Shown piece by piece: positions 45,227 to 54,319 of a stretch of 64,000 nucleotides of DNA (positions are counted from its first letter, which is position 1; each line of letters begins with the position of its first letter). Source of the stretch: JACVRM01 sp963755085 (GTDB lineage Bacteria > Actinomycetota > Thermoleophilia > Gaiellales > Gaiellaceae). Where the stretch lies: contig CAVWIN010000010.1 in NCBI GenBank assembly GCA_963755085.1, forward strand, positions 62,001 to 126,000. Direction: 5' to 3'. Under the pieces are notes generated by a model. That model did not search any database and was not told the DNA's origin. It was given only the letters and a program-made list of their open reading frames with translations. A program made the translations under genes and the position numbers.

Positions 45227-45757
45227 TTACCACAGCGCGTCGCCCGGCACCACGCGGTCCGCATGCTCCGCGGGCCGCTCGCGTGCGACGTAGGCGTCCT
45301 CGGCCGCCATCCACTGCTCCCACCGCTCGCGCGTGTCGGCGCCGCCGCGGGCGAGGCCGCGCTCGAGCCGGAGGTCGCGCGGCGCCTCCACCCAGATGGC
45401 ATACGCGAGGTACGGACGGAACGCCGCCCGCGACGCGGTGACGCCCTCCAGGACGACGAACGGCGCCGGCTCGACGACGACCTCGGCGCGCGGCGGCCCG
45501 CCCCAACTGGTCGGCGTGAAGCGGGCCGCGCGGCCGGCTGCGAGCGGCTCGAGCACCTGCTCCAGGACAGCCGGCCACCAGTCGACGGGGTTGTCCCAGC
45601 CCGCGAAGTCGTCCGTATGCACCGTCGGCGCATCGAGCTCGGCGGCGAGCCGCTCGGCGAGCGTCGTCTTGCCGGCGCCGCCGAGGCCGTCCACCGCGAC
45701 GATGCGGGTTGCGAGGTTCGCGGGCGTGGAGCGAATCGCCTCGACGAGATCGTGCAT
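45227..45757 (-). CDS. Uridine kinase-like P-loop kinase
   Basis: A 176-residue P-loop protein. Walker A is VDGLGGAGKTTLAERL, then HTDDFAGWDNPVDWWPAVLEQ (substrate region), VVLEGVTASR and the lid-like RERWEQWMAAEDAYVARERP. The pattern fits the uridine kinase/AAA-like kinases of actinobacteria. Substrate uncertain. ATG 45757. It lies 17 bases from the divergent FMN oxidase and just upstream of the SDR. Confidence 0.8.
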   Translation of the reverse strand: MHDLVEAIRSTPANLATRIVAVDGLGGAGKTTLAERLAAELDAPTVHTDDFAGWDNPVDWWPAVLEQVLEPLAAGRAARFTPTSWGGPPRAEVVVEPAPFVVLEGVTASRAAFRPYLAYAIWVEAPRDLRLERGLARGGADTRERWEQWMAAEDAYVARERPAEHADRVVPGDALW

Positions 45758-45774
45758 CCGCTTAGGATCGCAAC

Positions 45775-46926
45775 GTGTTCGAAGGCAGCCACGTTCAGAA
45801 CGCGATCTACGTCTCCGGCACGGCCGAGTGGCCGATCTCCGCCGGCGACTGGGAGGAACGCGCCCGGAGAGAACTCAACTCCGGCCCGTTCGACTACATC
45901 GCCGGCGGCGCCGGCTCCGAGGCGACGATGCGCGCGAACCTCGAGGCGTTCGAGCGGCGCCGCCTGCGCCCGCGCATGCTGCGCGGCAACACCGAGCGCG
46001 ACCTCTCGGTCGAGGTACTCGGGACGCGCTCCCCGGCCCCGTTCTTCCTCGCGCCGATCGGCGTGCTCTCGATCGCACACGAGGAGGGCGAGGTCGCCGT
46101 CGCGCGCGCGGCCGCCGCGACCGGCGTCCCGCTGATCCTGTCGAGCGCGGCCTCGCACTCGATCGAGGAGATCGCGGAGGCGATGGGCGACGCGCCGCGC
46201 TGGTTCCAGCTCTACTGGGCCAACGACCGCGAGATCTGCGCGAGCTTCGTCCGGCGCGCGGAGGCGGCCGGCTACGGCGCGATCGTGGTCACCCTCGACA
46301 CGCTCATCCTCGGCTGGCGGCCGCGCGACCTGCGCGCGGCCTACCTGCCGTTCATCACCGGCCAGGGCTGCGCGCAGTTCTTCTCGGACCCCGTCTTTCG
46401 CAGCCGGCTCGACGCCCCGCCGGAAGAGGACGTGCTGACAGCCGCGATACGCATGCTCGGGACGTTCCCCAACCTCGCGCTGACCTGGACCGACCTCGGC
46501 TGGCTGCGCGAGCAGACCTCGCTGCCGATCCTGGTCAAGGGTGTGCTGACCGGCGAGGACGCGCTGCGTGCAGGCGAGGCCGGCGTCGACGGCGTGATCG
46601 TCTCGAACCACGGCGGCCGCCAGGTGGACGGCGCCGTCGCCGCGCTCGACGCGCTCATCGAGGTGCGCGCGGCGCTCGGCGGCGACGCGACCGTGCTCAT
46701 GGACAGCGGCATCCGCACCGGGGCCGACGTGCTGAAGGCGATGGCGCTCGGCGCCGATGCGGTGCTCCTCGGCCGGCCGTACGCGTACGCGCTGGCCGTG
46801 GGCGGTCAGCCCGCCGTGGAGGCGGCGATCACGCAGCTGATGGCCGAGACGGACGTGACCCTCGCGCTGATGGGCGGCACCGCCGCCCGCGACCTCGACG
46901 CCACGTGGATCGCGGCGTCGTCCTGA
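45775..46926 (+). CDS. FMN-dependent alpha-hydroxy-acid oxidase (lactate 2-monooxygenase-like)
   Basis: A 383-residue TIM-barrel flavoenzyme oxidising 2-hydroxy acids. FDYIAGGAGSEATMRANLEAF, FFLAPIGVLSI, WFQLYWANDRE, the catalytic His-Gly-Gly-Arg segment VSNHGGRQVDGAVAALDAL, and the FMN phosphate site DSGIRTGADVLKAMALGADAVLLGRP are all present. GTG 45775 follows TAGGAT by six bases (45763-45768), a leaderless promoter. It overlaps the alcohol dehydrogenase by 22 bases. Confidence 0.9.
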   Translation: MFEGSHVQNAIYVSGTAEWPISAGDWEERARRELNSGPFDYIAGGAGSEATMRANLEAFERRRLRPRMLRGNTERDLSVEVLGTRSPAPFFLAPIGVLSIAHEEGEVAVARAAAATGVPLILSSAASHSIEEIAEAMGDAPRWFQLYWANDREICASFVRRAEAAGYGAIVVTLDTLILGWRPRDLRAAYLPFITGQGCAQFFSDPVFRSRLDAPPEEDVLTAAIRMLGTFPNLALTWTDLGWLREQTSLPILVKGVLTGEDALRAGEAGVDGVIVSNHGGRQVDGAVAALDALIEVRAALGGDATVLMDSGIRTGADVLKAMALGADAVLLGRPYAYALAVGGQPAVEAAITQLMAETDVTLALMGGTAARDLDATWIAASS

Positions 46927-47933
46927 CCGAGCCCGGCCGCTTCGCGGTCGAGGAGCTCGAGCTGGGCGAGCCGGGCGCCGACGAGGTGCTCGTCCGCATC
47001 GAGGCGAGCGGGGTCTGCCACACCGACCTGCATGTCATCGAGACCGGCTGGGCGCACCGGTTTCCGGTCGTCCTGGGCCACGAGGGCGCCGGCGTGGTCG
47101 AGGCGGTCGGGCCGGGCGTCGAGCACGTCGCGCCGGGAGACCGCGTCGTCCTCGGGTGGCGCTCGCCGTGCGGGCGCTGCGCCTGGTGCGAGCGCGGCGC
47201 GACGCACCTCTGCCGGACGCCGGTAACGGCGAAGACGCGGCCGCGGCTCTCGGACGGAACCGAGACGGGCGGGGTGCTGCGCCTCGGCACGCTCGCGACG
47301 CGGATGTTCGCGCACGCCCACGCGGCGGTTCCGCTCGACGACAGCGTTCCCGCGGAACAGGGCTGTCTGATCGGCTGCGCGATCGCGACCGGCGTCTGCT
47401 CGGTGCTCAAGACGGCGCAGGTCTGGCCCGGCGCGCGCGTCGGCGTGATCGGCTGCGGCGCCGTCGGCCTCGCCGTGATCCAGGGCGCCCGGATCGCCGG
47501 CGCTGCCGAGATCTACGTGATCGACATGGACGAGCGGAAGCTCGAGACGGCGAAACGCTTCGGTGCGACGCACACCGGTGAGGGGACGCGGCTCGACTTC
47601 GTCTTCGACGTCGTCGCCCGGCCAGAGACGATGGCCCAGGCGTTCGCGATGCTCGGCCACGCCGGGACGATCGTCCACGTCGGCCTCGCCCAGCCTGGCA
47701 CCGAGGCCAGCTTCGATCTCGAGAAGCTGTTCGACCGGCGCGCCCGCATCGTGGTCTCGCACGGCGGCGACCACGTGCCGGCGGAGGACTTCCCACGGCT
47801 CGTGGGCTACGCCCGCGACGGCCGGCTCGACCTCGGCGCGATGGTCACGAAGCGGATCGGCCTCGACGACGTGCCGCAGGCGTTCGAGGACATGAAGCGC
47901 GGCGAGGTCATCCGCTCGGTCGTGACGCTGTGA
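46905..47933 (+). CDS. Zinc-dependent medium-chain alcohol dehydrogenase
   Basis: A 342-residue MDR enzyme. Catalytic zinc site GVCHTDLHVIETGW and GHEGAGVVEAVG; structural zinc cysteines in SPCGRCAWCERGATHLC; NAD site VIGCGAVGLAVIQGARIAGA. This is the class III/mycothiol-type arrangement, oxidising alcohols or aldehyde adducts. GTG 46905 (VDRGVVLTEPG) is inside the FMN gene. It is followed by a GTGA overlap with the thioesterase, so the three genes are one unit. Confidence 0.9.
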   Translation: MDRGVVLTEPGRFAVEELELGEPGADEVLVRIEASGVCHTDLHVIETGWAHRFPVVLGHEGAGVVEAVGPGVEHVAPGDRVVLGWRSPCGRCAWCERGATHLCRTPVTAKTRPRLSDGTETGGVLRLGTLATRMFAHAHAAVPLDDSVPAEQGCLIGCAIATGVCSVLKTAQVWPGARVGVIGCGAVGLAVIQGARIAGAAEIYVIDMDERKLETAKRFGATHTGEGTRLDFVFDVVARPETMAQAFAMLGHAGTIVHVGLAQPGTEASFDLEKLFDRRARIVVSHGGDHVPAEDFPRLVGYARDGRLDLGAMVTKRIGLDDVPQAFEDMKRGEVIRSVVTL

Positions 47934-48325
47934 AGTTCCCGCCGCCGGTGGCGGAGCTGATCGGGGTCGAGGTCGAGGAGATCGGCGCCGGCGAGTCCGT
48001 CGTGACCATGGTCGCCGAGGAGCGGCACTCGAACCCGATGGGCACGATCCACGGCGGGATCCTCTGCGATCTCGCCGACGCCGCCATGGGCGTCGCGTTC
48101 TTCTCGACGCTCGAGCCGAGCGAGTCGTTCACGACGCTCGAGCTGAAGATCAACTTCCTGCGCCCGTTCTGGACCGGGAAGCTGGTCGCGCGCGGCCGTG
48201 TCGTGCACCGCGGCAAGGCGGTCGGGCTGGTCGAGTGCGACATCTTCGACGAGCAGGAGCGGCTCGTCGCCCGCTCGTCGAGCACCTGCATGGCGCTGCG
48301 CGGCGAACTGGCGGAGGGCCGCTAG
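47930..48325 (+). CDS. PaaI-type hotdog thioesterase
   Basis: A 131-residue acyl-CoA thioesterase. The helix motif NPMGTIHGGILCDLADAAMG contains the HGG of the PaaI/DUF4442 group, and ELKINFLRPFWTGKLVARGRV is the central sheet. Probably releases free acids from aromatic or fatty acyl-CoA. GTG start overlaps the dehydrogenase stop. Confidence 0.88.
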   Translation: MKFPPPVAELIGVEVEEIGAGESVVTMVAEERHSNPMGTIHGGILCDLADAAMGVAFFSTLEPSESFTTLELKINFLRPFWTGKLVARGRVVHRGKAVGLVECDIFDEQERLVARSSSTCMALRGELAEGR

Positions 48326-48378
48326 CTCTCCGCTCGGGCCACCTTGCGCCTTCGTCCGCCCGCAGGCACGATCGACGC

Positions 48379-48519
48379 ATGGAGCCGCCCATCAGCCGGA
48401 GCGACGTCACGACCGTCATGCGGCTCCATTCGGACATCCAGGTCGATGTCCGCTCCATCCGTACGCTGCTCGAGGAGGACGACGATGGCGAAGAGACGCC
48501 GGTCGAGGATGACGGCTGA
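48379..48519 (+). CDS. Small acidic protein
   Basis: A 46-residue protein, EPPISRSDVTTVMRLHSDIQ then DVRSIRTLLEEDDDGEETP and an acidic end. The pattern of a short helix ending in LLEEDDGEE is one I associate with small conserved actinobacterial proteins, but I cannot name a family. It overlaps the next small gene by 35 bases in another frame. Confidence 0.5.
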   Translation: MEPPISRSDVTTVMRLHSDIQVDVRSIRTLLEEDDDGEETPVEDDG

Positions 48520-48673
48520 AGAGCGCGCGAAATGGACCGCCGATCGCGAGGAAACGCTTCGCCTGGTTCGTGAGCGGATCGCCTTCCACGAGGCGCGGGA
48601 GCGCGCCGAGCAAGAGCGCCGTGCGCGCAAGGCACGCCGCTGGGCGCCGCTGCGGCGATTGATCGCCCGCTAA
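48485..48673 (+). CDS. Small basic protein
   Basis: A 62-residue highly basic helical protein (AKRRRSRMTAEERAKWTADR, LRLVRERIAFHEARERAEQE, RRARKARRWAPLRR). It overlaps the 46-residue acidic gene and shares stop-codon bases with the convergent acyl-CoA dehydrogenase. An acidic/basic pair made from overlapping frames is notable, but one of the two could be spurious. Confidence 0.45.
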   Translation: MAKRRRSRMTAEERAKWTADREETLRLVRERIAFHEARERAEQERRARKARRWAPLRRLIAR

Positions 48674-50118
48674 GGCTCCAGGTGGCGCGCGGCGATCCGC
48701 CGGGCGGCCGCCTCGTCGCCGGCCTCGAGCAGCCGGGTCACCTGCAACGTCCGCACAATCGCATCGACGGCGCGCCGGCCGTCCGCATCGCCAGGCTTCT
48801 CGACCGCTTGGCCCAGCCCGTCGATCGCGCCAACCCGTTCGTGCACGAGGTCGACGGCGTTCATCCGCCCCAGGTCTCGCAGCACCTGGGCGACCAGCAC
48901 GTTGTGGGTGCCCTCCCAGCTCTCGAAGACGATCGCGTCACGCCAGAGGCGAGGCATGGGCGAGAAGTCCTCGATCGTCCCGTTCCCGCCGAGCGTCTCG
49001 ATGCCGCGACGGCACACCGCCGTCGCGGCGAGCGAGGTGACGAGCTTGTTCGCGTTGACCAGAATCCGGAACCAGGCCACGTCATCGTCGCTGGCGGTGC
49101 CCGCGTCCATCCGGTCGACCAGCGCCGTCACCTCGAGCGACGAGGCGAGCGCCGCGGCGGCCTCCGCCTTCATGACCGCCAGGTTCTCCTGCACCAGCGG
49201 GTACTCGGCGACCCGGCGGCCGAACGCCTCGCGGTAGCGCGCGAAACCTTCCGCGACGAGGTAGGCGCGCCGCATCAGGCCGGCCGAGCCGAACGCGTTC
49301 AGCCAGCGCGAGGTGTTCAGCACGACGCCGGCCGCGATCCGGAAGCCGTCGTCGAGGGCGCCAATCGGGTAGGCCAGCGCGCCGTGGAACGTGAACTCGC
49401 CGGTCGCCAGCGCGCGCGTCCCGACCTTGTCCTTGAGCCGCTCGATCGTGAACCCGTTCGGCTCGCCGTCGACTAGCCGCGGGACGAGGAAGCAGCCGAT
49501 CCCACGCGTGCCCTCCGGGGCGCCGCGCGGCCGCGCGGTGACGATGAACTGGTCGGCGTCCGCGACCGAGCAGAACCACTTCTCGCCGTCCAGGCGCCAG
49601 GCGTCGCCGTCGGGCACTGCCTCCGTCGTGTTGGCGCCGACGTCCGAGCCGCCCTGGATCTCCGTCAGGAACTGCGCCCCGCGGTGGCAGAGGGCGTAGT
49701 CGGGCTCGAGCAGCGGCGGCAGGAAGCGCTCACGCAGCTCGTCGGATGCCTCGCGGCGAAGCGCTCGGATCAGCCCGGCGGTGCAGACGACCGGGCAGGC
49801 GTGTCCCGCCTCGCCGGCGTGTGTGAGCAGGTAGAGCATGGCCGCCTGCTCCCAGGCGCCCGCGTTCAGCACGCCGGCTGCCCAGACCGCGCTACCGGCC
49901 CGGTGGTACGCCGGATCGAACTCGATCCGTGTGCCGGCATGGATCTGCGGGCCGTTCACCTCGGACGCGTAGACCTCCGGGTCGACCTCGGAGACGACCG
50001 TCTCGCCGAAGGCGCGCACACGGTCGAGCGCGGCCGCGTCTAGGTGCGGCGCGAACGGGCTGTGCTCGTCCCAGAAGGTCGCGGGCTGCGCCTCCCGCCA
50101 TTGGTCGAGCGCGTCCAC
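48670..50118 (-). CDS. AidB-like acyl-CoA dehydrogenase family protein
   Basis: A 482-residue flavoprotein of the AidB branch. QFLTEIQGGSDVGANTTEAV and AWRLDGEKWFCSVADADQ are AidB-type signatures, with ETLGGNGTIEDFSPMPRLWRD and FESWEGTHNVL at the end. E. coli AidB binds DNA and protects against alkylation, while others act on acyl-CoA, so substrate is open. ATG 50118. Diverges from the 50151 gene across 32 bases. Confidence 0.87.
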   Translation of the reverse strand: MDALDQWREAQPATFWDEHSPFAPHLDAAALDRVRAFGETVVSEVDPEVYASEVNGPQIHAGTRIEFDPAYHRAGSAVWAAGVLNAGAWEQAAMLYLLTHAGEAGHACPVVCTAGLIRALRREASDELRERFLPPLLEPDYALCHRGAQFLTEIQGGSDVGANTTEAVPDGDAWRLDGEKWFCSVADADQFIVTARPRGAPEGTRGIGCFLVPRLVDGEPNGFTIERLKDKVGTRALATGEFTFHGALAYPIGALDDGFRIAAGVVLNTSRWLNAFGSAGLMRRAYLVAEGFARYREAFGRRVAEYPLVQENLAVMKAEAAAALASSLEVTALVDRMDAGTASDDDVAWFRILVNANKLVTSLAATAVCRRGIETLGGNGTIEDFSPMPRLWRDAIVFESWEGTHNVLVAQVLRDLGRMNAVDLVHERVGAIDGLGQAVEKPGDADGRRAVDAIVRTLQVTRLLEAGDEAAARRIAARHLEP

Positions 50119-50150
50119 ATTTCGATGCTATGCCGCGTTAGGGTTGTCCC

Positions 50151-51245
50151 GTGGAGTTGCGCGACAGCCCGGACGAGGCCGCCTTCCGCGAGGGCGTGCG
50201 CTCGTGGCTGGAGGCGAACCTGCCCGCCGGCGACCGGCGCGAGTGGAGCCGCAAGATGTACGACGCCGGCTACGCCGGGCTGACCTGGCCGAAGGAGTAC
50301 GGCGGCCCCGGCGCCCCTTACACGCACCAGGCGATCGCGCTCGAGGAGTTCGCGCGCGCCGAGGCCCCGCCGCACATGGGCGTTATCGGGCTCGGCATGG
50401 CCGGGCCGACGATCATGGCCCACGGCACCGAGGAGCAGAAGCGCCGCTACCTGCCGCAGATCCTGTCGGCCGAGGAGATCTGGTGCCAGGGCTTCTCCGA
50501 GCCGGGCGCCGGCTCCGACCTCTCCGCCGTGCGCACGTCGATCGAGCCGCGCGACGACGGGTTCGTCGTGAACGGCCAGAAGGTCTGGTCGTCGTTCGCG
50601 CACATCGCCGACTTCTGCATCCTCGTCGGCCGCAGCGATCCGGATTCGGAGCGTCACGCCGGGCTCTCGTACGTGATCGTCGACATGCATGCGCCAGGCG
50701 TCGAGGTGCGGCCGCTGACCCAGATCACGGGCGACCCGGAGTTCAACGAGATCTTCTTCAGCGACGTGCAGGTGCCGCGCGAGAACCTGCTCGGCGAGAT
50801 CGGCGGCGGCTGGCAGGTCGCGATGACGACGCTGCTGCACGAGCGCGGCACGCTCGGCTTCGCGCTCGCCGGCGCGCTCGACACGCAGGTGCGCAAGCTC
50901 GTCACGCTCGCGAAGGAGCGCGGAGCGGACGATCCGATCATCCGCGACCGGGTCGCCGAGGAGTGGATCGAGCTGCAGGCGCTGAAGCTGACGAACATGC
51001 GCTCGCTGACGACGCTCGTCCAGACCGGCATCCCCGGCCCCGAGGGCTCGGTCTCGAAGTTGCACTGGTCGGAGCAGAACCAGCGGCTGACCAAGCTGGC
51101 GATGGAGATCCTGGACGGCGAGGACGACGGCTACTGGGGCTACCAACAGCTGCGCTCGCGCGGGAACACGATCGAGGCCGGCACGTCGGAGATCCTCCGC
51201 AACATCATCGCCGAGCGGGTGCTCGGCCTCCCGAGGTCGCGCTAG
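50151..51245 (+). CDS. Acyl-CoA dehydrogenase, large partner
   Basis: A 364-residue FadE-type enzyme. YAGLTWPKEYGGPGAPYTHQ, CQGFSEPGAGSDLSAVRTS, WSSFAHIADFCILV and RSRGNTIEAGTSEILRNIIAERVLGLPR are typical of the alpha chain of actinobacterial heterotetrameric dehydrogenases. GTG 50151 lies six bases after TAGGGT (50139-50144). Its stop overlaps the next start (TAGTG), so the two chains are made together. Confidence 0.88.
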   Translation: MELRDSPDEAAFREGVRSWLEANLPAGDRREWSRKMYDAGYAGLTWPKEYGGPGAPYTHQAIALEEFARAEAPPHMGVIGLGMAGPTIMAHGTEEQKRRYLPQILSAEEIWCQGFSEPGAGSDLSAVRTSIEPRDDGFVVNGQKVWSSFAHIADFCILVGRSDPDSERHAGLSYVIVDMHAPGVEVRPLTQITGDPEFNEIFFSDVQVPRENLLGEIGGGWQVAMTTLLHERGTLGFALAGALDTQVRKLVTLAKERGADDPIIRDRVAEEWIELQALKLTNMRSLTTLVQTGIPGPEGSVSKLHWSEQNQRLTKLAMEILDGEDDGYWGYQQLRSRGNTIEAGTSEILRNIIAERVLGLPRSR

Positions 51246-51859
51246 TGCAGTTCGCCTTCACGGAAGAGCAGGAGCTGCTGCGGCGTGAGGCGCGCGAGGC
51301 GCTCTCGAACGGCGGCTGGTCGCGCGAGGAGCTGGCCGAGGCCGACATGTCCTTCCTCGACCGTGCCGTCCTCTACGAGGAGGCCGGGCGCGCCAACGTC
51401 GGCGAGTCGCTGTTCGACGAGTCGGCGCCGCGCGACGAGCAGCTGGCGATGCTCGCGCTCGAGGCCGTCGGGATCGGCAAGAAGGCGCTCGAGCTCGCGA
51501 TCGAGTACGCCCAGAACCGCATCCAGTTCGGCCGGCCGATCGGCGTGTACCAGGCGGTCTCGCACCCGCTCGCCGACACGTTCGTCGAGACGGAGCTCGC
51601 GCGCTCGCTCGCGTACTGGGCCGCGTGGTGCGTCGCCGAGCAGGACGAGCAGATGCCCGTCGCCGTCGCCGCCGCGAAGTCGTACTGCGCGGACGCCGCC
51701 GTCGCCGCGTGCGAGCGCTCGATCCAGGTGCACGGCGGCATCGGCTTCACCTGGGAGCACGTGCTGCACGAGTACTACAAGCGCGCCCTCGCCATCCAGG
51801 CCTTCGGCGGCTACAGCCGCGTCCACCGTGCGGTGGTCGCCGACTACCTCCTCGGCTGA
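51245..51859 (+). CDS. Miniature acyl-CoA dehydrogenase subunit lacking the central domain
   Basis: A 204-residue protein. The first 60 residues match the N-terminal helices (QFAFTEEQELLRREAREALS, YEEAGRANVGESLFDE), and from EAVGIGKKALELAIEYAQNR the C-terminal bundle is complete (IQFGRPIGVYQAVSHPLADT, SIQVHGGIGFTWEHVLHEYY). The beta-barrel middle domain and part of the first domain, about 150 residues, are absent without any frameshift. It may act as a structural beta chain for the upstream enzyme. Confidence 0.82.
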   Translation: MQFAFTEEQELLRREAREALSNGGWSREELAEADMSFLDRAVLYEEAGRANVGESLFDESAPRDEQLAMLALEAVGIGKKALELAIEYAQNRIQFGRPIGVYQAVSHPLADTFVETELARSLAYWAAWCVAEQDEQMPVAVAAAKSYCADAAVAACERSIQVHGGIGFTWEHVLHEYYKRALAIQAFGGYSRVHRAVVADYLLG

Positions 51860-52653
51860 GAACCGTCCTCGTCACCGGCGCGTCGTCGGGCATCGGCGCT
51901 GCGTGCGCGACGAGGCTCGCCGGCGCCGGGTGGCGCGTGCTCGCCGGAATCCGCAGCGGGGAGGCGCCGGCCGGCACCGAGGCTGTCCGGCTCGACGTCA
52001 CGAACGAGGACGACGTCCGCGCTCTGGCCGAGATCGAGCCACTCGACGCGCTCGTCAACAACGCCGGCATCGCGGTCGCCGCGCCGCTCGAGTTCCTGCC
52101 GTCCGGGGAGCTGCGGACGCAGCTCGAGGTCAACGTCGTCGGGCAGGTCGCGGTCACGCAGGCAGTGCTCCCCGCGCTGCGCCGCGCCCGTGGCCGGATC
52201 GTCTTCATCGGCTCGGTCTCGGGCCGCAGCGCGCTGCCGTTCATGGGACCGTACGCCGCGTCGAAGCACGCGCTGGAGGCGGTCGCCGACTCGCTGCGGG
52301 TCGAGCTCGCGCCGTGGGGCATCGGCGTCACGATCGTCGAGCCCGGCACGATCCGCACGCCGATGTGGGCGCGCGGCGGGCAGCGCGCGGGAGAGCTTGC
52401 CGAGCAGGCCGGTGAGCGGGCGGCCGAGCTGTACGGGGAGCGCGCCGCCGCCTTCCGGCGCATCGCCGCGGAGCGCGGTGCCTCCGGGGCGCCGGCGGAG
52501 GCGGTGGCCGCCGTCGTCGAGCGGGCGCTCACCGCCAAGCGCCCGCCCGCGCGGGTGCTCGTCGGGCGCGACGCGCACATCCGCGCGGCGATCGAGCGCT
52601 TCCCGGACCGGCTGCGCGACCGGGCATTCCGGAAGCTGCTCTTGCGCGAGTAG
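51856..52653 (+). CDS. Short-chain dehydrogenase/reductase, apparent CTG start
   Basis: A 265-residue SDR. NAD(P) motif TVLVTGASSGIGAACATRLA, NNAGIAVAAPLEF, catalytic Ser in GSVSGRSA and Tyr-x3-Lys in YAASKHALEAV. C-terminal half is longer than classical SDRs. The nucleotide motif begins six codons after the overlap with the upstream stop. The only available initiator there is the CTG of CTGA, since no ATG, GTG or TTG precedes the motif in frame. Confidence 0.85.
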   Translation: MRTVLVTGASSGIGAACATRLAGAGWRVLAGIRSGEAPAGTEAVRLDVTNEDDVRALAEIEPLDALVNNAGIAVAAPLEFLPSGELRTQLEVNVVGQVAVTQAVLPALRRARGRIVFIGSVSGRSALPFMGPYAASKHALEAVADSLRVELAPWGIGVTIVEPGTIRTPMWARGGQRAGELAEQAGERAAELYGERAAAFRRIAAERGASGAPAEAVAAVVERALTAKRPPARVLVGRDAHIRAAIERFPDRLRDRAFRKLLLRE

Positions 52654-52702
52654 CGCCGGTTACACGACGATACGGCCAAATCTCCGAGGAGGAACACCCG
52701 CG

Positions 52703-54319
52703 ATGAACGGCCTGATGATGGACTTTCAGCTGACGCTCCCGGCGCTGATGCGCCGCGCCGAGACGTTCTTCGGCGACCAGGAGGTCGTCTCGCGCCTGCC
52801 CGACCGGAGCTTCCACACGACGACCTTCCGGGATGTGATGCGCCGCTCGAAGCAACTGGCGGTCGCGCTCGACCGGCTCGGGCTCGAGCGCGGCGACCGG
52901 GTCGCGACGCTTTGCTGGAACCACCACGCCCACCTGGAGGCGTACTACGGCATCCCGTCCGGCGGGTTCGTCCTGCACACGCTCAACCTCCGGCTGCATC
53001 CCGACGACATTGGCTGGATCGCCAAGCACGCCGGCGACCGCGTCGTGATCGTCGACCGCCAGCTCGTCCCGCTGCTCGACCAGTTTCGCGACCAGACCGA
53101 CATCGAGCACGTCTTCGTCGTCGAGGACTCCTACGAGCAGCTGCTCGCGACCGGCGACGCGGACGCGTGGCGCGACCCGGAGCTGGACGAGGACGAGGCC
53201 GCGGCCATGTGTTACACGAGCGGCACCACGGGCCGGCCGAAGGGCGTCGTCTACTCGCACCGCTCGACCGTGCTGCACGCGCTGGGCGTCGCCTCGACCT
53301 CTCCGCTCGGCCTGCGCATCAGCGAGGCGGACTCGATCTGCCCGGTCGTGCCGATGTTCCACGCGAACGCCTGGGGCTACCCGTACCTCGCTGCGATCAC
53401 AGGCTCGCGGATCGTCTTTCCGGGGCCGTACCTCGACCCGGAGAGCCTGCTCGAGACCCTCACCTCCCAGCGTGTCTCGTGGTCGGCCGGCGTGCCGACG
53501 CTCTGGCTCGGGATGCTCCAGCTGCTCGACGCCGACCCGGGCAAGTGGGATCTCTCGCACATGGTGGGGATGCTGGTCGGCGGCTCCGCCGTGCCCCGCG
53601 CGATGATCGCCGCCTACAAGGAGCGGCACGGCCTCGACGTCGTCCAGGGCTGGGGGATGACCGAGACGTCGCCAGTCGCTTCGGTGACCGACTTCATCGG
53701 CGACCTGCGCAAGGCCGACCAGGACACGAAGTTCGACTACGCCGCCATGGCCGGCTTCCCGCTTCCGCTCGTCGAGATCCGCGTGATGAGCGGGTCGACC
53801 GAGCTCCCCTGGAACGGCGAGGCGATGGGCGAGCTCGAGGTGCGCGGCCCCTGGGTGGCCGCCTCCTACTACGACGACGCGGAGCTCGCCGACCGCTGGA
53901 CGGAGGACGGCTGGTTCCGCACCGGCGACATCGTCTCCGTCGAGCCGCGCGGGTTCATCCAGATCAAGGACCGCGCCAAGGACGTGATCAAGTCGGGCGG
54001 CGAGTGGATCTCGTCCGTCGAGCTGGAGAACAAGATCATGGCCCACCCGGCCGTGGCCGAGGCGGCTGTCATTGCGATCCCCGACCCGAAGTGGGCGGAG
54101 CGCCCGCTGGCGGCCGTCGTGCTGAAGCCCGGCAAGTCGGTGACCGAGGAGCAGCTGCGCGAGTTCTTGAGCGGCCAGTGCGCCAAGTGGTGGGTGCCCG
54201 ACCGCTTCGAGTTCATCGACGAGATCCCGAAGACCGCCGTCGGCAAGTTCAGGAAGACGGCCCTGCGCGACATGTTCGCAACCGCGGGCGCCGAGGAAGA
54301 GCAGGCGCTCTCGACGTGA
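52703..54319 (+). CDS. Long/medium-chain fatty acyl-CoA synthetase
   Basis: A 538-residue ANL-superfamily ligase activating fatty acids via an acyl-AMP. P-loop motif MCYTSGTTGRPKGVVYSH, VPMFHANAWGYPYL, VQGWGMTETSP (A5), GWFRTGDIV and KDVIKSGGEWISSVELEN (hinge), with the catalytic lysine in KTAVGKFRKTALRD. The GAGGAGGAA ribosome site precedes ATG 52703. The GTG of the next gene overlaps its stop. Confidence 0.93.
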   Translation: MNGLMMDFQLTLPALMRRAETFFGDQEVVSRLPDRSFHTTTFRDVMRRSKQLAVALDRLGLERGDRVATLCWNHHAHLEAYYGIPSGGFVLHTLNLRLHPDDIGWIAKHAGDRVVIVDRQLVPLLDQFRDQTDIEHVFVVEDSYEQLLATGDADAWRDPELDEDEAAAMCYTSGTTGRPKGVVYSHRSTVLHALGVASTSPLGLRISEADSICPVVPMFHANAWGYPYLAAITGSRIVFPGPYLDPESLLETLTSQRVSWSAGVPTLWLGMLQLLDADPGKWDLSHMVGMLVGGSAVPRAMIAAYKERHGLDVVQGWGMTETSPVASVTDFIGDLRKADQDTKFDYAAMAGFPLPLVEIRVMSGSTELPWNGEAMGELEVRGPWVAASYYDDAELADRWTEDGWFRTGDIVSVEPRGFIQIKDRAKDVIKSGGEWISSVELENKIMAHPAVAEAAVIAIPDPKWAERPLAAVVLKPGKSVTEEQLREFLSGQCAKWWVPDRFEFIDEIPKTAVGKFRKTALRDMFATAGAEEEQALST

